A DNA stretch of 64,000 nt from positions 1 through 64,000 of the forward strand of contig JAFGGD010000044.1 of the NCBI GenBank assembly GCA_016930695.1, given 5' to 3'. Source of the stretch: Candidatus Eisenbacteria bacterium (GTDB lineage Bacteria > Orphanbacterota > Orphanbacteria > Orphanbacterales > Orphanbacteraceae). This document shows positions 16,646 to 24,985 of the stretch, piece after piece. Numbering within the stretch: the stretch's first letter is position 1; every line of letters begins with the position of its first letter. The notes under the pieces were generated by a model that was not told where the DNA came from, did no database searches, and saw only the letters and a list, made by a program, of their open reading frames with translations. Made by a program: the position numbers and the translations under genes.

Positions 16646-17437
16646 CTAGCGCGTCATCGCGGCGTTCACGCAGAGGAAAACCGCCGCCGCGAGTGTCGTG
16701 ATCGCGAAGATCCTCTTCAGCACTTTCGGCTTGGTGCGGAGCGTCAACCTGCCTCCCAGAACGCCCCCCGCGATCGCCGCCGCGGTCTGCGGGAGAATCC
16801 AAACCGGATCGAAGGCGCCCCGGCTGAGATGCCCGAGGAAGCCCATGAACGCGGTGGCCGCCACCATGACCGTCGCGGTTCCGACGGCGAGCCGCATCGG
16901 CAACCGGCAGGCGAGCACCATGAGCGGCACCAGGAAGGAACCTCCCGAGACGCCGACCATGCCCGCGAACAATCCCGTGGCGAGGGCGACGGGGACGGCG
17001 ATCCGGAGATCCACCGCGTATGTCCCTTCTCCGGCACGAAATCTCCAGGTGAGCACGCCGGCCGGCGGGGCTCCTTCCCGTTCGCGTATCGGGAGAAGCA
17101 TCAGAATTCCCGCGAGGACGAGCATCCCCGCGAATACCATCTTGAGCGTCCAGCCGTCGATGCCGTGGGAGATGAAGCCGCCGACAAAAGCCATCAGGCT
17201 CGTGGTGAGCCCGATAAAAATCGCCATCGGCCAGACGACGGCGCGGTGCTTCTGGAAAACGATCATCGCCGCGAGCGACGTGGAGGCCATGAGAAATTGT
17301 CCGGTGGTGGCCGCCAAGTGCATCGAAGCGCCCACGACGAGCTGAAGGAGGACATAGAAATTGCCGCCCCCCCGGCCGGCGATGGTCATGAGCACCGCGA
17401 TGACGAACACCAGGATGCTGACCCATCCGACGCTCAT
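16646..17437 (-). CDS. TauE/SafE-family membrane protein
   Basis: A 263-residue permease-like protein with about eight helices in two similar halves. Glycine-rich first-helix motifs are GRGGGNFYVLLQLVVG near residue 21 and MVGVSGGSFLVPLMV near residue 165, as in the TauE/SafE (DUF81) family of anion or sulfur-compound exporters. It sits between the rhodanese and ArsF-like genes in the ars operon. Sulfite, sulfonate or a thiolated oxyanion could be the substrate; none can be assigned from sequence. Confidence 0.82.
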   Translation of the reverse strand: MSVGWVSILVFVIAVLMTIAGRGGGNFYVLLQLVVGASMHLAATTGQFLMASTSLAAMIVFQKHRAVVWPMAIFIGLTTSLMAFVGGFISHGIDGWTLKMVFAGMLVLAGILMLLPIREREGAPPAGVLTWRFRAGEGTYAVDLRIAVPVALATGLFAGMVGVSGGSFLVPLMVLACRLPMRLAVGTATVMVAATAFMGFLGHLSRGAFDPVWILPQTAAAIAGGVLGGRLTLRTKPKVLKRIFAITTLAAAVFLCVNAAMTR

Positions 17438-17476
17438 CGTCGTTCCCCTCGGTGGTGCGTGCGGTTCATCGTGCGG

Positions 17477-17875
17477 CTATCCCCGGCGTGCGCGGAGCCG
17501 CCGAGACAACTTCCCCGGTGTCAGTTCCGGCAGGAGCGCGTCGTATCCCGATAAAAGGATCTTCGCGTTTTCGTACCCGTGGGCGCGGAGGTAGAAGTAC
17601 GCCATGGTGGAGCGGGTATGCGACGAGCAGAACAGCCCCACCGTTTTGTCCCTCGGGATCTCGGACAGGCGCTCCGGCAACTCGTCGAGGGGGAGGGAAA
17701 TGGTTTTGAGCAGCTCCTCCGGCCGGAGGTCGATGATCGCCCGCTCTTCGTCGGATCGGAGGTCGACCAGTATCGTGTCCGGTCCTTCGAGTAGTCTGTC
17801 GGCCGTGATCTTGAAGCGGCCTTCGCCTATAAAAGCGAAGTCCATCTCACGAAGAACGGCATCGAAGTCCGCCAT
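17477..17875 (-). CDS. Rhodanese-like sulfurtransferase
   Basis: A 132-residue single-domain rhodanese. It shows the N-terminal ILVDLRSDEER strand and the active-site loop LFCSSHTRST with catalytic cysteine near residue 91. The MAYFYLRAHGYENAKILLSGYDAL C-terminal part is conserved. It lies second to third in the ars operon, between the small thioredoxin and the TauE/SafE gene. Rhodaneses move sulfane sulfur from thiosulfate or persulfides. Together with the sulfur-anion permease it may link the operon to sulfur or thioarsenic chemistry; that is inference. Confidence 0.88.
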   Translation of the reverse strand: MADFDAVLREMDFAFIGEGRFKITADRLLEGPDTILVDLRSDEERAIIDLRPEELLKTISLPLDELPERLSEIPRDKTVGLFCSSHTRSTMAYFYLRAHGYENAKILLSGYDALLPELTPGKLSRRLRARRG

Positions 17876-17928
17876 GTCGTCACTCCTTGCGGCCGGGGAG
17901 CGCCGGGATTTCCGTTACATTCCTTGCG

Positions 17929-18162
17929 TCAGTCTTGGAGCATTCCTCGGATCTTTTCCACCGAGGGCACCTTTCCGGAAATTCGGATCACGCCGTCCAC
18001 GGCGAGGGCGGGGGTGAGGAGAACTCCGCGGGAGGCCATCTCGGCGATGTCGGACACCTTGATCAGCTCGTAGTCGATACCGAGCCCCTCCGCGGCCTCG
18101 CGGGCCGCCCCCTCCAGGGCGTTACACTTGGGACAGCCGGTCCCGAACACTTCGATCTTCAT
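17929..18162 (-). CDS. Small thioredoxin-like protein (TM0996/MTH895 family)
   Basis: A 77-residue glutaredoxin/thioredoxin fold with active site TGCPKCNAL at residues 9-16 and cis-proline segment LLTPALAVDGV. Length and pattern fit the TM0996/MTH895 (redox-active disulfide protein 2) family, frequent next to ArsR in ars operons. It follows the arsR gene by 58 bp. It may reduce ArsC or one of the exported thioredoxin partners. An ArsE-like role beside the ArsF homologue is possible but unproven. Confidence 0.9.
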   Translation of the reverse strand: MKIEVFGTGCPKCNALEGAAREAAEGLGIDYELIKVSDIAEMASRGVLLTPALAVDGVIRISGKVPSVEKIRGMLQD

Positions 18163-18220
18163 GTTTTCTCTCCACGCCCGGCGCCCGGCGCGGGCGCCCG
18201 CGATTCGCCGGCGAGTCGGT

Positions 18221-18544
18221 TCACCCGGAGAGGAGCTTTTTCTGCGCCTCCAGGTTTTCCCGGAGGACCGACTCGATGCAATCGAACATCCCGCCCAGAC
18301 AGCGGCAGGTGATCCGATAACGATGGGTCGTTCCCTCTTTGCGGGCGGCCACCAGGCCGATCTCGCGCAGAAGGGTGAGGTGCTTGGAAACCGTCGACTG
18401 GTCCACGCCGGCGAGCTCGGTCAACTCATTGACACACAACTCGTTATGTCCAAGAGCGTCCAAAAGGAGCAGGCGGGTGGGATGGGCGATCGCCTTGGCG
18501 ATCCGCGCACGCGCGTCATATTGCTGTGGCGATTTCAGGTTCAT
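18221..18544 (-). CDS. arsR: ArsR/SmtB-family repressor, first gene of the operon
   Basis: A 107-residue winged-helix protein. The recognition helix is VDQSTVSKHLTLLRE and the wing is RKEGTTHRYRI. Cysteines that could bind As(III) occur in NELCVNEL near residue 37 and in the C-terminal CRCLGGMFDC cluster. ArsR binds a dyad over its own promoter and releases it on metalloid binding. Such a dyad lies 13-26 bp upstream (18557-18570). The predicted transcript start is only about 6 bases before this ATG and no Shine-Dalgarno sequence is visible, so the mRNA may be almost leaderless. Confidence 0.93.
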   Translation of the reverse strand: MNLKSPQQYDARARIAKAIAHPTRLLLLDALGHNELCVNELTELAGVDQSTVSKHLTLLREIGLVAARKEGTTHRYRITCRCLGGMFDCIESVLRENLEAQKKLLSG

Positions 18545-18556
18545 GGTACTATGGCA

Positions 18557-18584
18557 ATATTAGCATATATCCGTGGTTCGTCAA
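18557..18584 (-). promoter_or_regulatory. ars operon promoter with ArsR operator
   Basis: Read on the minus strand: -35 TTGACG (18584-18579), a 16-bp spacer and -10 TAATAT (18562-18557). An imperfect 14-bp palindrome centred on GC (18557-18570, 10 of 14 positions symmetric) covers the -10 box. This is the usual layout of ArsR-repressed promoters. Confidence 0.7.
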
Positions 18585-18699
18585 GGGGGGAGGGGAGGAA
18601 ACATGCCCGCCGTTCTCTCCGCACCCGTGCGCGTTCACGTACACGAAGAGAAATCGAAATCGGGAAGCCGGATGAATCCGGTACCGAAAGTTCGCTCCT

Positions 18700-19425
18700 T
18701 TACGATTTCCCGCCGAACACTCTTTTCAAGAGCGCGGTCGTGCGGGCCGCCGGATCCTCGCGGATCTTTCCCTCTTCCTGGGCGAGGACGGTGAAGAGAC
18801 CGCCGAGCGCCCTCTCGGTCACGTAATCGGTCAGATCGACCGCCGGAGTGGTGACGAAGGGGAGGGCGTTGTAGCGCGTCGACAGGTCTCCGTAGATCCG
18901 CGCGAGCCCGACCTCTTCCATTTTTTCCGAGACGATCGGCCGGAAGCGCCCGCTCAGCTCTTCGGTGGTTTTCTCCTGAAAATAATCGGTCGCCGCCCGG
19001 TCGCCGCCGTTCAGGATGCCGAAGGCGTCGGCGATGGTCATCTGGGTGATGGCGGAGACGAAGACATCCGTCGCCTCGCCGGCGGCCAGTTCCGCCGCCC
19101 GGTTCATCGCCGTCTCCATTTCATCCACCTGGCCGCCGAGGCCGACCGTGCGGAGCGTGCCGGCCATCGACTCCAGCTGTTCCGGCATGGCGATCCGGAT
19201 CAGCTCGTTGCCGAGGAATCCGTTCAAGGCCGACGTGACGGAGACGGTCCGGTCGGTGCCGACGCGGAGCGCCTCTTTGAGGCCGGCCGCGACGGTCGAT
19301 TCGTCGAGGGGACCTCCGCCCCCGCCGAGGAGCCCGCCGAGGGTTTGTTCGGCGGCGCACCCTCCGAGCGCGAGGGGGACGATCAACAGCAAGGCGATGG
19401 CGACGGAACGAAGAGGGGCATCCAT
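18700..19425 (-). CDS. DUF4197 lipoprotein
   Basis: A 241-residue lipoprotein with lipobox LALGGC at residues 17-22. It matches the DUF4197 pattern: GGLLGGGG, then LDESTVAAGLKEALRVGTDRTV, the VGLGGQVDEMETAMNRAAE block, and a C-terminal VDLTDYVTERALGGLFTVLAQEE segment. Function of the family is not established. It stands alone upstream of the ars promoter on the same strand, with a REP-like element 20 bp before its start. Confidence 0.85.
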   Translation of the reverse strand: MDAPLRSVAIALLLIVPLALGGCAAEQTLGGLLGGGGGPLDESTVAAGLKEALRVGTDRTVSVTSALNGFLGNELIRIAMPEQLESMAGTLRTVGLGGQVDEMETAMNRAAELAAGEATDVFVSAITQMTIADAFGILNGGDRAATDYFQEKTTEELSGRFRPIVSEKMEEVGLARIYGDLSTRYNALPFVTTPAVDLTDYVTERALGGLFTVLAQEEGKIREDPAARTTALLKRVFGGKS

Positions 19426-19443
19426 CGGTTTCTCCTTTGTAAT

Positions 19444-19532
19444 TAGGGACAGTCACCTATTACCGTTACAGTGTACTCCGTTTCGAATCAGGCGATAGGA
19501 ATAGGTGTCCATCTGAATAGATGGCTGTCCCC
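19444..19532. repeat. REP-like inverted repeat (GGGACAG...CACCTATT type)
   Basis: TAGGGACAGTCACCTATTA at 19444-19462 is answered by AATAGGTG (near 19499-19506) and CTGTCCCC (near 19525-19532), forming an interrupted inverted repeat. A second copy of the first half is at 22304. The motif resembles ends of RAYT-associated REP elements. Confidence 0.6.
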
Positions 19533-19556
19533 CATACCAGTCCGGGAGGCCGAACG

Positions 19557-20867
19557 ATGAAGAGGATCCCACGCACGCGCCGCCGCGCGTTCCCCCTCGC
19601 CGCGCCCTTTCTTTTCGCAGCCCTCATCGCCGCGCCCGCGGCGGCGGAGGAGACCGACAGGACCGCGCCGATCACCGAATGTCCTCGCGAAGAGATCTTC
19701 CCCTCCTACGGCGCCTTTCTGGCGGAACTCGACCGCGTCACGGCGATCGAAGATGGGGAGGAGCGTGTCGACGCGCTCGACGCGCTCTGGCTTCGCCTCC
19801 GCGAGGCGAACCAGGTCCCCTTCGTGGCGGGCGATTCCGTCGCCTTCCTTTATCGCGGGCCGGCGCGCGCGGTGGAGTGGAGGGGGGACTGGAACGGTTG
19901 GGGGAACGGCGGTCCTCTCGGCTACGGCGCCGGTCGCCGGCTCGGCGCGTCCGACCTCTGGCTCTGCGAAGCGGTCTTCCCGCTCCGCGCGCGCCTCGAT
20001 TACAAGATCGTGCTGAACGGCTCCGAATGGATCCTCGACCCGGTGAACCCCCTCCGGCAGGTGGGAGGCTTCGGGCCGAACTCGGAACTCCGGATGCCGG
20101 GCTTCGTCTATCCGATGGAGACGGTGCGCCGGCCGGGCGGGCCGCGCGGCCGGTTGGAGGGGCCGTACACTCTGCCGAGCGCCGCCCTCGGCTACGACGT
20201 GAACGTCCTCGTCTATTCGCCCCCCGGCGCGGACACACTCTCCGACATGCCGGTCGTTTTCGCGACCGACGGCCACGAGTACGCCGCCGACGACATGGGG
20301 AGCATGGTGATCGTCCTCGACAACCTGATCGGCGACGGGAGGATCGAGCCGCTCACGGCGGTTTTCATCGACCCGCGCGAGGTGGGCGTCCCCTCCCACA
20401 ACCGCCGCGGCGAACAGTACACGGCGCGCGAAGACTTTCTCCGTTTCGTCTGCGACGAGTTGGTCCCTTGGACGGAGGGGCGCTACGCCGTGAGGCGGGA
20501 CGCGGCGGGGCGCTGCATACTCGGCACCTCTCTCGGCGGGCTGAACGCCGCCTACTTCGGCGCCATGCGCCCCGACATCTTCCGTAATCTGGTCGTCATG
20601 TCCCCCGCCTTTCGCGATTGGCCGGAGGTGATCGACCGCTACCGCGATCTCGATCCCGGCGGGGCGCGGGTTTTCCTGAGCGACGGCCTTCTGGGGGATA
20701 TCGGAGACGCGGCGCGTCTCGCCGGCGTCCTCGAGGAGAGGCGCTTCGATTTCTATTATGTGGAAATGAACGAGGGGCACTCCTGGGGGCAGTGGCGCGC
20801 CGTGCTGGACGACGCCTTCCTTTATCTCTACGGGATCGGCGGGGACGCCGCTTCGCCGCGGGAGTGA
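19557..20867 (+). CDS. Secreted esterase with N-terminal glycan-binding-like domain
   Basis: 436 residues from an ATG with GGGAGGCC upstream. A signal peptide (about 1-30) is followed by an E-set/CBM48-like domain (FLYRGPARAVEWRGDWNGWGN). A Fes/EsteraseD-type alpha/beta-hydrolase domain (PF00756-like) follows. The nucleophile elbow is LGTSLGGLNAAY, and the catalytic acid is probably in the FLSDGLLGD region. The histidine is in MNEGHSWGQWR near the C-terminus. The arrangement resembles enterobactin-esterase-like and glycogen-operon esterases. A siderophore, feruloyl-ester or other small ester could be the substrate; nearby genes give no further hint. Confidence 0.85.
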   Translation: MKRIPRTRRRAFPLAAPFLFAALIAAPAAAEETDRTAPITECPREEIFPSYGAFLAELDRVTAIEDGEERVDALDALWLRLREANQVPFVAGDSVAFLYRGPARAVEWRGDWNGWGNGGPLGYGAGRRLGASDLWLCEAVFPLRARLDYKIVLNGSEWILDPVNPLRQVGGFGPNSELRMPGFVYPMETVRRPGGPRGRLEGPYTLPSAALGYDVNVLVYSPPGADTLSDMPVVFATDGHEYAADDMGSMVIVLDNLIGDGRIEPLTAVFIDPREVGVPSHNRRGEQYTAREDFLRFVCDELVPWTEGRYAVRRDAAGRCILGTSLGGLNAAYFGAMRPDIFRNLVVMSPAFRDWPEVIDRYRDLDPGGARVFLSDGLLGDIGDAARLAGVLEERRFDFYYVEMNEGHSWGQWRAVLDDAFLYLYGIGGDAASPRE

Positions 20868-20943
20868 GCGCGGCCGCGGGCGGGCGCGCGCGTGAGTTCG
20901 CGGGGTTCGTGGCGGCGCGCGCCGCCGCCGGTCGGAGTCGGCA

Positions 20944-22284
20944 TCAGAGTTCGTCGGTCTCTTCGTCGACGACGCGGCGTCCGAAGAACGCCGGCTGGGC
21001 GGTCGCCTCGAGGACCGCCATCCAGAGGCGCCCCTCGGTCGAGATCCGCTTTTTGCGTGACGTGGCGAGCGGGATCGGAACGTGGATGAATGTGTCGTGG
21101 CGCGTCCCGATCAGCAGGTCCGTCTTCCCCGCCATGGCGGCGTGGACGGCGTGGCGCGCCAGATCGTTGCAGAAGACGCTGTCCTCGCCGTTCGCGCGGA
21201 TGCTCCGGATGATGTAGCTCGGGTCGATGTATTTCAGATCGACGGGGTCGCCGATCCCCTTGAAGTACGCGCCGATTCGTTCCTTCAAGAAGGCGCCGAT
21301 GTCGCGGAGCCGCACGTTCCCCGAGGCGTCCTTCTCCGCCTCCGCCGCGAGATGGTCCTGCCCCGCCCCCTCGGCGACGACGATCACCGCGTGGTGCCTC
21401 TTCGCCATCCGCCCCTCCAGAACCTTCAGGAACCCTTCGTCGCCGTCCATGTCGAAGGGAATTTCGGGGACGAGGACGAAGTTCACTTCCTGGCTGGCGA
21501 GGGTGGCGCCGGCGGCGATGAACCCGGCGTGGCGCCCCATCACGCGAACGAGGCCGATGCCGCGCCGCGTCCCCTTCGCCTCGGCGTGGGCGCAGTCGAT
21601 CACCTCGCGCGCTTTCTCCAGCGCCGTGCTGTAGCCGAAGGACTTCGCCACGAAGGGGATGTCGTTGTCGATCGTCTTGGGGATGCCGACGACGGCGACC
21701 GGCGCGCCCCGTCGCGCGAGTTCCTCGTGGATCGCGTGGGCGGCGCGCTGCGTGCCGTCGCCGCCGATGCAGAAGAGCATGTCGATGCCGCGGCCGAGGA
21801 GGAAGTCGACCATCACCGCCGGTTCCTGCGGCCCGCGGGTGGAGCCGAGCACCGTCCCGCCCTCTTTATGGATGTCCTCGACGAAATCGAGGGTGAGGGG
21901 GATGGGCGGGTCGCCCACCTTGGGATTCAGGCCGCGCAAGCCGTGCCGGATGCCGAGCACCTCGGCCACGCCGTACTGATGCCGGAACTCGTGGACGATC
22001 GCGCGGATCACGTTGTTCAGGCCGGGGCAGAGCCCGCCGCAGGTGACCACCGCCGCGCGCGTCTTCGCCGGATCGAAGAAGATGCGCTCCCGCGGGCCCG
22101 CCTTCTGGAAGCGGAGGTCTTCGCGGGGATCTTCGCCCGGGACGCGTTCGGCGAGGTAGAGGACGCGCGTTTTGTCCCGGATGAAGTTGCCGATTCCGTC
22201 GCCGCGGATCGTGGAGAAGTTGAGGGGCGACGCGTGGGCCCTCTCGCCCAGTTCGCGGATTTTGAGATCTTCCGTACGGATCAT
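20944..22284 (-). CDS. ATP-type 6-phosphofructokinase (plant/TP0108-like clade)
   Basis: 446 residues from the ATG at 22284 (GTGAGGAAGTCC upstream); a GTG 12 bases earlier is less likely. Signatures are VVTCGGLCPGLNNVIR, FCIGGDGTQRAA, GIPKTIDNDIPF, RVMGRHAGFIA and VPEIPFD. GGDG rather than GGDD argues for ATP over pyrophosphate. The K in PKTIDND is shared with PPi enzymes but also occurs in plant, trypanosomal and Treponema ATP enzymes. The reaction is phosphorylation of fructose 6-phosphate in glycolysis. Longer than the 320-residue E. coli type because of N- and C-terminal extensions. Confidence 0.92.
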   Translation of the reverse strand: MIRTEDLKIRELGERAHASPLNFSTIRGDGIGNFIRDKTRVLYLAERVPGEDPREDLRFQKAGPRERIFFDPAKTRAAVVTCGGLCPGLNNVIRAIVHEFRHQYGVAEVLGIRHGLRGLNPKVGDPPIPLTLDFVEDIHKEGGTVLGSTRGPQEPAVMVDFLLGRGIDMLFCIGGDGTQRAAHAIHEELARRGAPVAVVGIPKTIDNDIPFVAKSFGYSTALEKAREVIDCAHAEAKGTRRGIGLVRVMGRHAGFIAAGATLASQEVNFVLVPEIPFDMDGDEGFLKVLEGRMAKRHHAVIVVAEGAGQDHLAAEAEKDASGNVRLRDIGAFLKERIGAYFKGIGDPVDLKYIDPSYIIRSIRANGEDSVFCNDLARHAVHAAMAGKTDLLIGTRHDTFIHVPIPLATSRKKRISTEGRLWMAVLEATAQPAFFGRRVVDEETDEL

Positions 22285-22303
22285 GGACTTCCTCACCGGT
22301 AAA

Positions 22304-22322
22304 TAGGGACAGTCACCTATTT
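22304..22322 (+). repeat. REP-like half-element
   Basis: TAGGGACAGTCACCTATTT, differing from the copy at 19444-19462 only in the last base. It lies just upstream of the phosphofructokinase start. Confidence 0.6.
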
Positions 22323-22397
22323 CCAGGGTTCCCCGTGATTGTGGGCGGGCGAGGGGGCGGGGTCAAGAGGAGAGGGGGGCGTTCGGTACCAGTCGTT

Positions 22398-22450
22398 CGG
22401 TACCAGATACCTTTCCGCTCGCCCTGCTCGCGAAAAGGTATCTGGTACCG
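22398..22450. repeat. Palindromic REP element A
   Basis: Inverted arms starting CGGTACCAGATACCTTT and ending with its complement, with one mismatch and a loop of about 13 bases. A partial extra arm (CGGTACCAG) precedes it at about 22384. It lies downstream of the first duplicated lipoprotein gene and may double as its terminator. Confidence 0.8.
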
Positions 22451-22482
22451 ATAAAGCACCGAAAAAGCAGGCTCCCCTTTCC

Positions 22483-23688
22483 CTACCGCCAGAGCTGCTT
22501 CACCGATCCCCAGGAGGAATTATCTGTCGCGGCAATTTTATTGTACGGTTCTTTGTCGTACTGCCGGAAGACGACCCAGCCGCCGGAATCGTTCGGATCG
22601 GGGCGGACGACGAACTCCTGGTCGGAGGCGACGAGGAAAAGAGTCACCCCGTCGGGGGATTGGGGGTTCTCCACTTCGACGCGGAGGTCGACGGAGCAGG
22701 TGACTCTGTACCACGTCTCTCCCTCCGGAGGGAGGTCGGGTCCGAAGCTGGTCGTCTCCAATCGCTTGGTGATGTTGGAGAGGGCGAGGTCGATGGAGTT
22801 CACGTGCTGGCCGTCCGGATTCTGCCACCCGCCGAACATCCGCCCGGCGATCCGGATCTCGTCCTCTCGGTCCCACCACTCCACCGGGTAGCCGGGGCCG
22901 ATGTTGTTGGGATCCAGCTCGAAGATGTACAGGGAGTCGAGCAGTTCTTCGTAGGCGGTGCTGTCCTCCGCGTCGTAGACCTCGGCGAAGCGGGTGATCA
23001 GTTTCTCCGGCGTGTCGGCCGTGGTGTATGTGTCTCTCTCCCGAAAAAGCCCCTTCACCGCGCCCCAGGAGGCCTCCTCTGTCGCGGCAATTTTATTGTA
23101 CGACTCTTTGTCGTACTGCCGGAAGACGACCCAGAGGTCCGGATCGTCCGGATCGGGGCGGACGACGAACTCCTGATCACAGGCGACGAGGAAGAGAGTC
23201 ACCCCGTCGGGGGATTGGGGGTTCGTCACTTCGACGCGGAGGTCGACGAAGCAGGTGACCCTGTACCACGTCTCTCCCTCCGGAGGGAGGTCGGGGCCGT
23301 AACTGGTGTTGTCGATCTGGGGGGTGATGTTACCGAGGGCGAGACTGATGGAGTTCGCGTGCTGGCCGTCGGCGTTCGTCCATCCGGAGAACATCCGTCT
23401 CGCGATCTGGATCTCGTCCTCTCGGCCCCAATACTCCACGGGGTCCTCCGGATCGATATTGTTGGGATTCAGCTCGAAGATATACAGGGAGTCGAGGAGC
23501 GCCTCGTAGGCGGTGCTGTCCTCCGCGTCGTAGACCTCGGCGAAGCGGGTGATCAGTTTCTCCGGCGTGTCGGCCGTGGTGTATGCGTCCCCGTTCCCGC
23601 CGCCGGCCGGGTTGTCGTCATCGTCGCACGCGGCGGCGAGGAAGAGGACGGGGAGGATGAGAAGAAGGACGGCGATCGATCGTTTCAT
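22483..23688 (-). CDS. Lipoprotein with two tandem copies of an unrecognised domain
   Basis: A 401-residue lipoprotein: signal and lipobox LAAAC near residue 17-21, an acidic DDDDNPAGGG linker, then two nearly identical domains of about 185 residues each (roughly 36-215 and 220-400). Both copies start YTTADTPEKLITRFAEVYD, share the block LPPEGETWYRVTC, and end in FRQYDKE then SWG. The VYDAEDSTAYEALLDSLYIF opening recalls the SnoaL/NTF2-like style of secreted lipoproteins, but I do not assign a family. DNA identity between the copies is high over long stretches, so the duplication is recent. A paralogue follows on the same strand upstream. Confidence 0.75.
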   Translation of the reverse strand: MKRSIAVLLLILPVLFLAAACDDDDNPAGGGNGDAYTTADTPEKLITRFAEVYDAEDSTAYEALLDSLYIFELNPNNIDPEDPVEYWGREDEIQIARRMFSGWTNADGQHANSISLALGNITPQIDNTSYGPDLPPEGETWYRVTCFVDLRVEVTNPQSPDGVTLFLVACDQEFVVRPDPDDPDLWVVFRQYDKESYNKIAATEEASWGAVKGLFRERDTYTTADTPEKLITRFAEVYDAEDSTAYEELLDSLYIFELDPNNIGPGYPVEWWDREDEIRIAGRMFGGWQNPDGQHVNSIDLALSNITKRLETTSFGPDLPPEGETWYRVTCSVDLRVEVENPQSPDGVTLFLVASDQEFVVRPDPNDSGGWVVFRQYDKEPYNKIAATDNSSWGSVKQLWR

Positions 23689-23707
23689 CGGTTCATTCCT
23701 CGTGGTT

Positions 23708-23758
23708 GTAACCAGATACCTTTTCGCTCGTCCTGCTCGCGAAAAGGTATCTGGTTAC
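23708..23758. repeat. Palindromic REP element B
   Basis: A perfect 20-bp inverted repeat (arms 23708-23727 and 23739-23758, GTAACCAGATACC then TTTTCGC) with an 11-base loop. It sits between the two duplicated lipoprotein genes. Confidence 0.85.
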
Positions 23759-23770
23759 GAAAAAAGCCCT

Positions 23771-24985
23771 CTATCGCCAGAGCTGCTTCACCGCGCCCCA
23801 GGAGGCCTCCTCGGTCGACCGGGTTTTATTGTACGGTTCTTGGTCGTACTGCCGGAAGACGACCCACTCCTCCGGATCGCCCGGATCGGGACGGACGGTG
23901 AACTCCTGGCCGGAGGTGACGTGAAAGAGGGTTTCGCCATCCATGGACGTGGGATCATCCACCGCGACCAGGAGATCGATCGAGCAGACGATCCGGTACC
24001 ATGGCTCGTCGGAGAAGGGGTCGTACCCCTCGAAGGACCCCGTCTCCACCCGCGAGGTGATGGCGGATATCGCGAGGTCGATCGATTCCACGCTCCGGAC
24101 GTCTTCGTTTTCCCATCCGGAGAACATCCGCCCGGCGATACGCAGTTCATTCCCCAGATCCCACCACTCCACCGGACCGTCGGGGAAAAGGCCGGAAGGA
24201 GCCAACTCGAACACGTATTCCGGATCCAGGAAGGCGGCGTAGGCGGCGCTGTCCCGGGCGCTGTACGCCTCGGCGAAGCGCTCGATGAGGGCGCTCAACG
24301 AATCCGCCGGCGGGGGCATATTGGCGGGGTGGAAGAGGGATTTCACCGCGCCCCAGGAGGTTTCTTCCCTAGCGGTCCCTGAGCCCGCTTTGCCGTACGA
24401 CTCCTGATCCTCCTGCCGGAAGAGAATCCAGCGGGTCCTGTCCTCCGGCGCCGGGCGGGCGACGAACTCCTGGTCGGAGGCGACCAGAAAGAGGGTGACA
24501 CCGTCCGGGGAATGGGGGTTCTCCACTTCGACGCGGAGGTCGATCCACGCGGTCACCCGCCACCAGGTCTCCCCCGCCGGTTTCCCCGCGTAGGGAGTTT
24601 CGTCGACTTGTTTCGTAATATTGTAGAACGTCAGGCAGATGCTGTTTGTTCGCTGCCCGTTCTTGTTTGTACTGCCGGCGAACATATTACCGGCGATGGC
24701 GCACTCCGTCTTCTTCCCCCAGGTTGAATCGGTCCACCATCCGGGATTGATGTTGTCCGGGTCCAGGGCGAACACATACAACGAGTCGAGAAGGTCCGCG
24801 TAGTCCGTGCTGTCCTCTGTGTTGTAAGCATCTGCGAGAAGAACCACCAAGCTCTCCGGTGAGGCCGCTCCCCGCGGAGAGGGATCCGGATCTCCGCCGC
24901 CGACCGGGTTGTCGTCATCGTCGCAGCAGGGGAGGAAGAGGAGGGCGAGCGGAAAGAGCAGCGCGAAAAGGGCGGTCCGGCGCAT
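23771..24985 (-). CDS. Second duplicated-domain lipoprotein, paralogue of the gene at 22483
   Basis: 404 residues from the ATG at 24985, chosen for AAGGAG eight bases upstream and because it places a lipoprotein signal (LLFLPCCDDDDN) at the N-terminus. Two domains of the same family as its neighbour (about 38-215 and 225-404) are more diverged. Shared blocks are NTEDSTDYADLLDSLYVFAL, ENPHSPDGVTLFLVASDQEF and FRQYDQEPYNK. The two genes thus carry four copies of one domain. Function is unknown; surface attachment is implied by the lipobox and acidic linker. Confidence 0.72.
   Translation of the reverse strand: MRRTALFALLFPLALLFLPCCDDDDNPVGGGDPDPSPRGAASPESLVVLLADAYNTEDSTDYADLLDSLYVFALDPDNINPGWWTDSTWGKKTECAIAGNMFAGSTNKNGQRTNSICLTFYNITKQVDETPYAGKPAGETWWRVTAWIDLRVEVENPHSPDGVTLFLVASDQEFVARPAPEDRTRWILFRQEDQESYGKAGSGTAREETSWGAVKSLFHPANMPPPADSLSALIERFAEAYSARDSAAYAAFLDPEYVFELAPSGLFPDGPVEWWDLGNELRIAGRMFSGWENEDVRSVESIDLAISAITSRVETGSFEGYDPFSDEPWYRIVCSIDLLVAVDDPTSMDGETLFHVTSGQEFTVRPDPGDPEEWVVFRQYDQEPYNKTRSTEEASWGAVKQLWR

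Noticed and set aside
21082-22302. Long plus-strand frame opposite phosphofructokinase
   Set aside because: Antisense of a strongly conserved enzyme; no motifs of its own.
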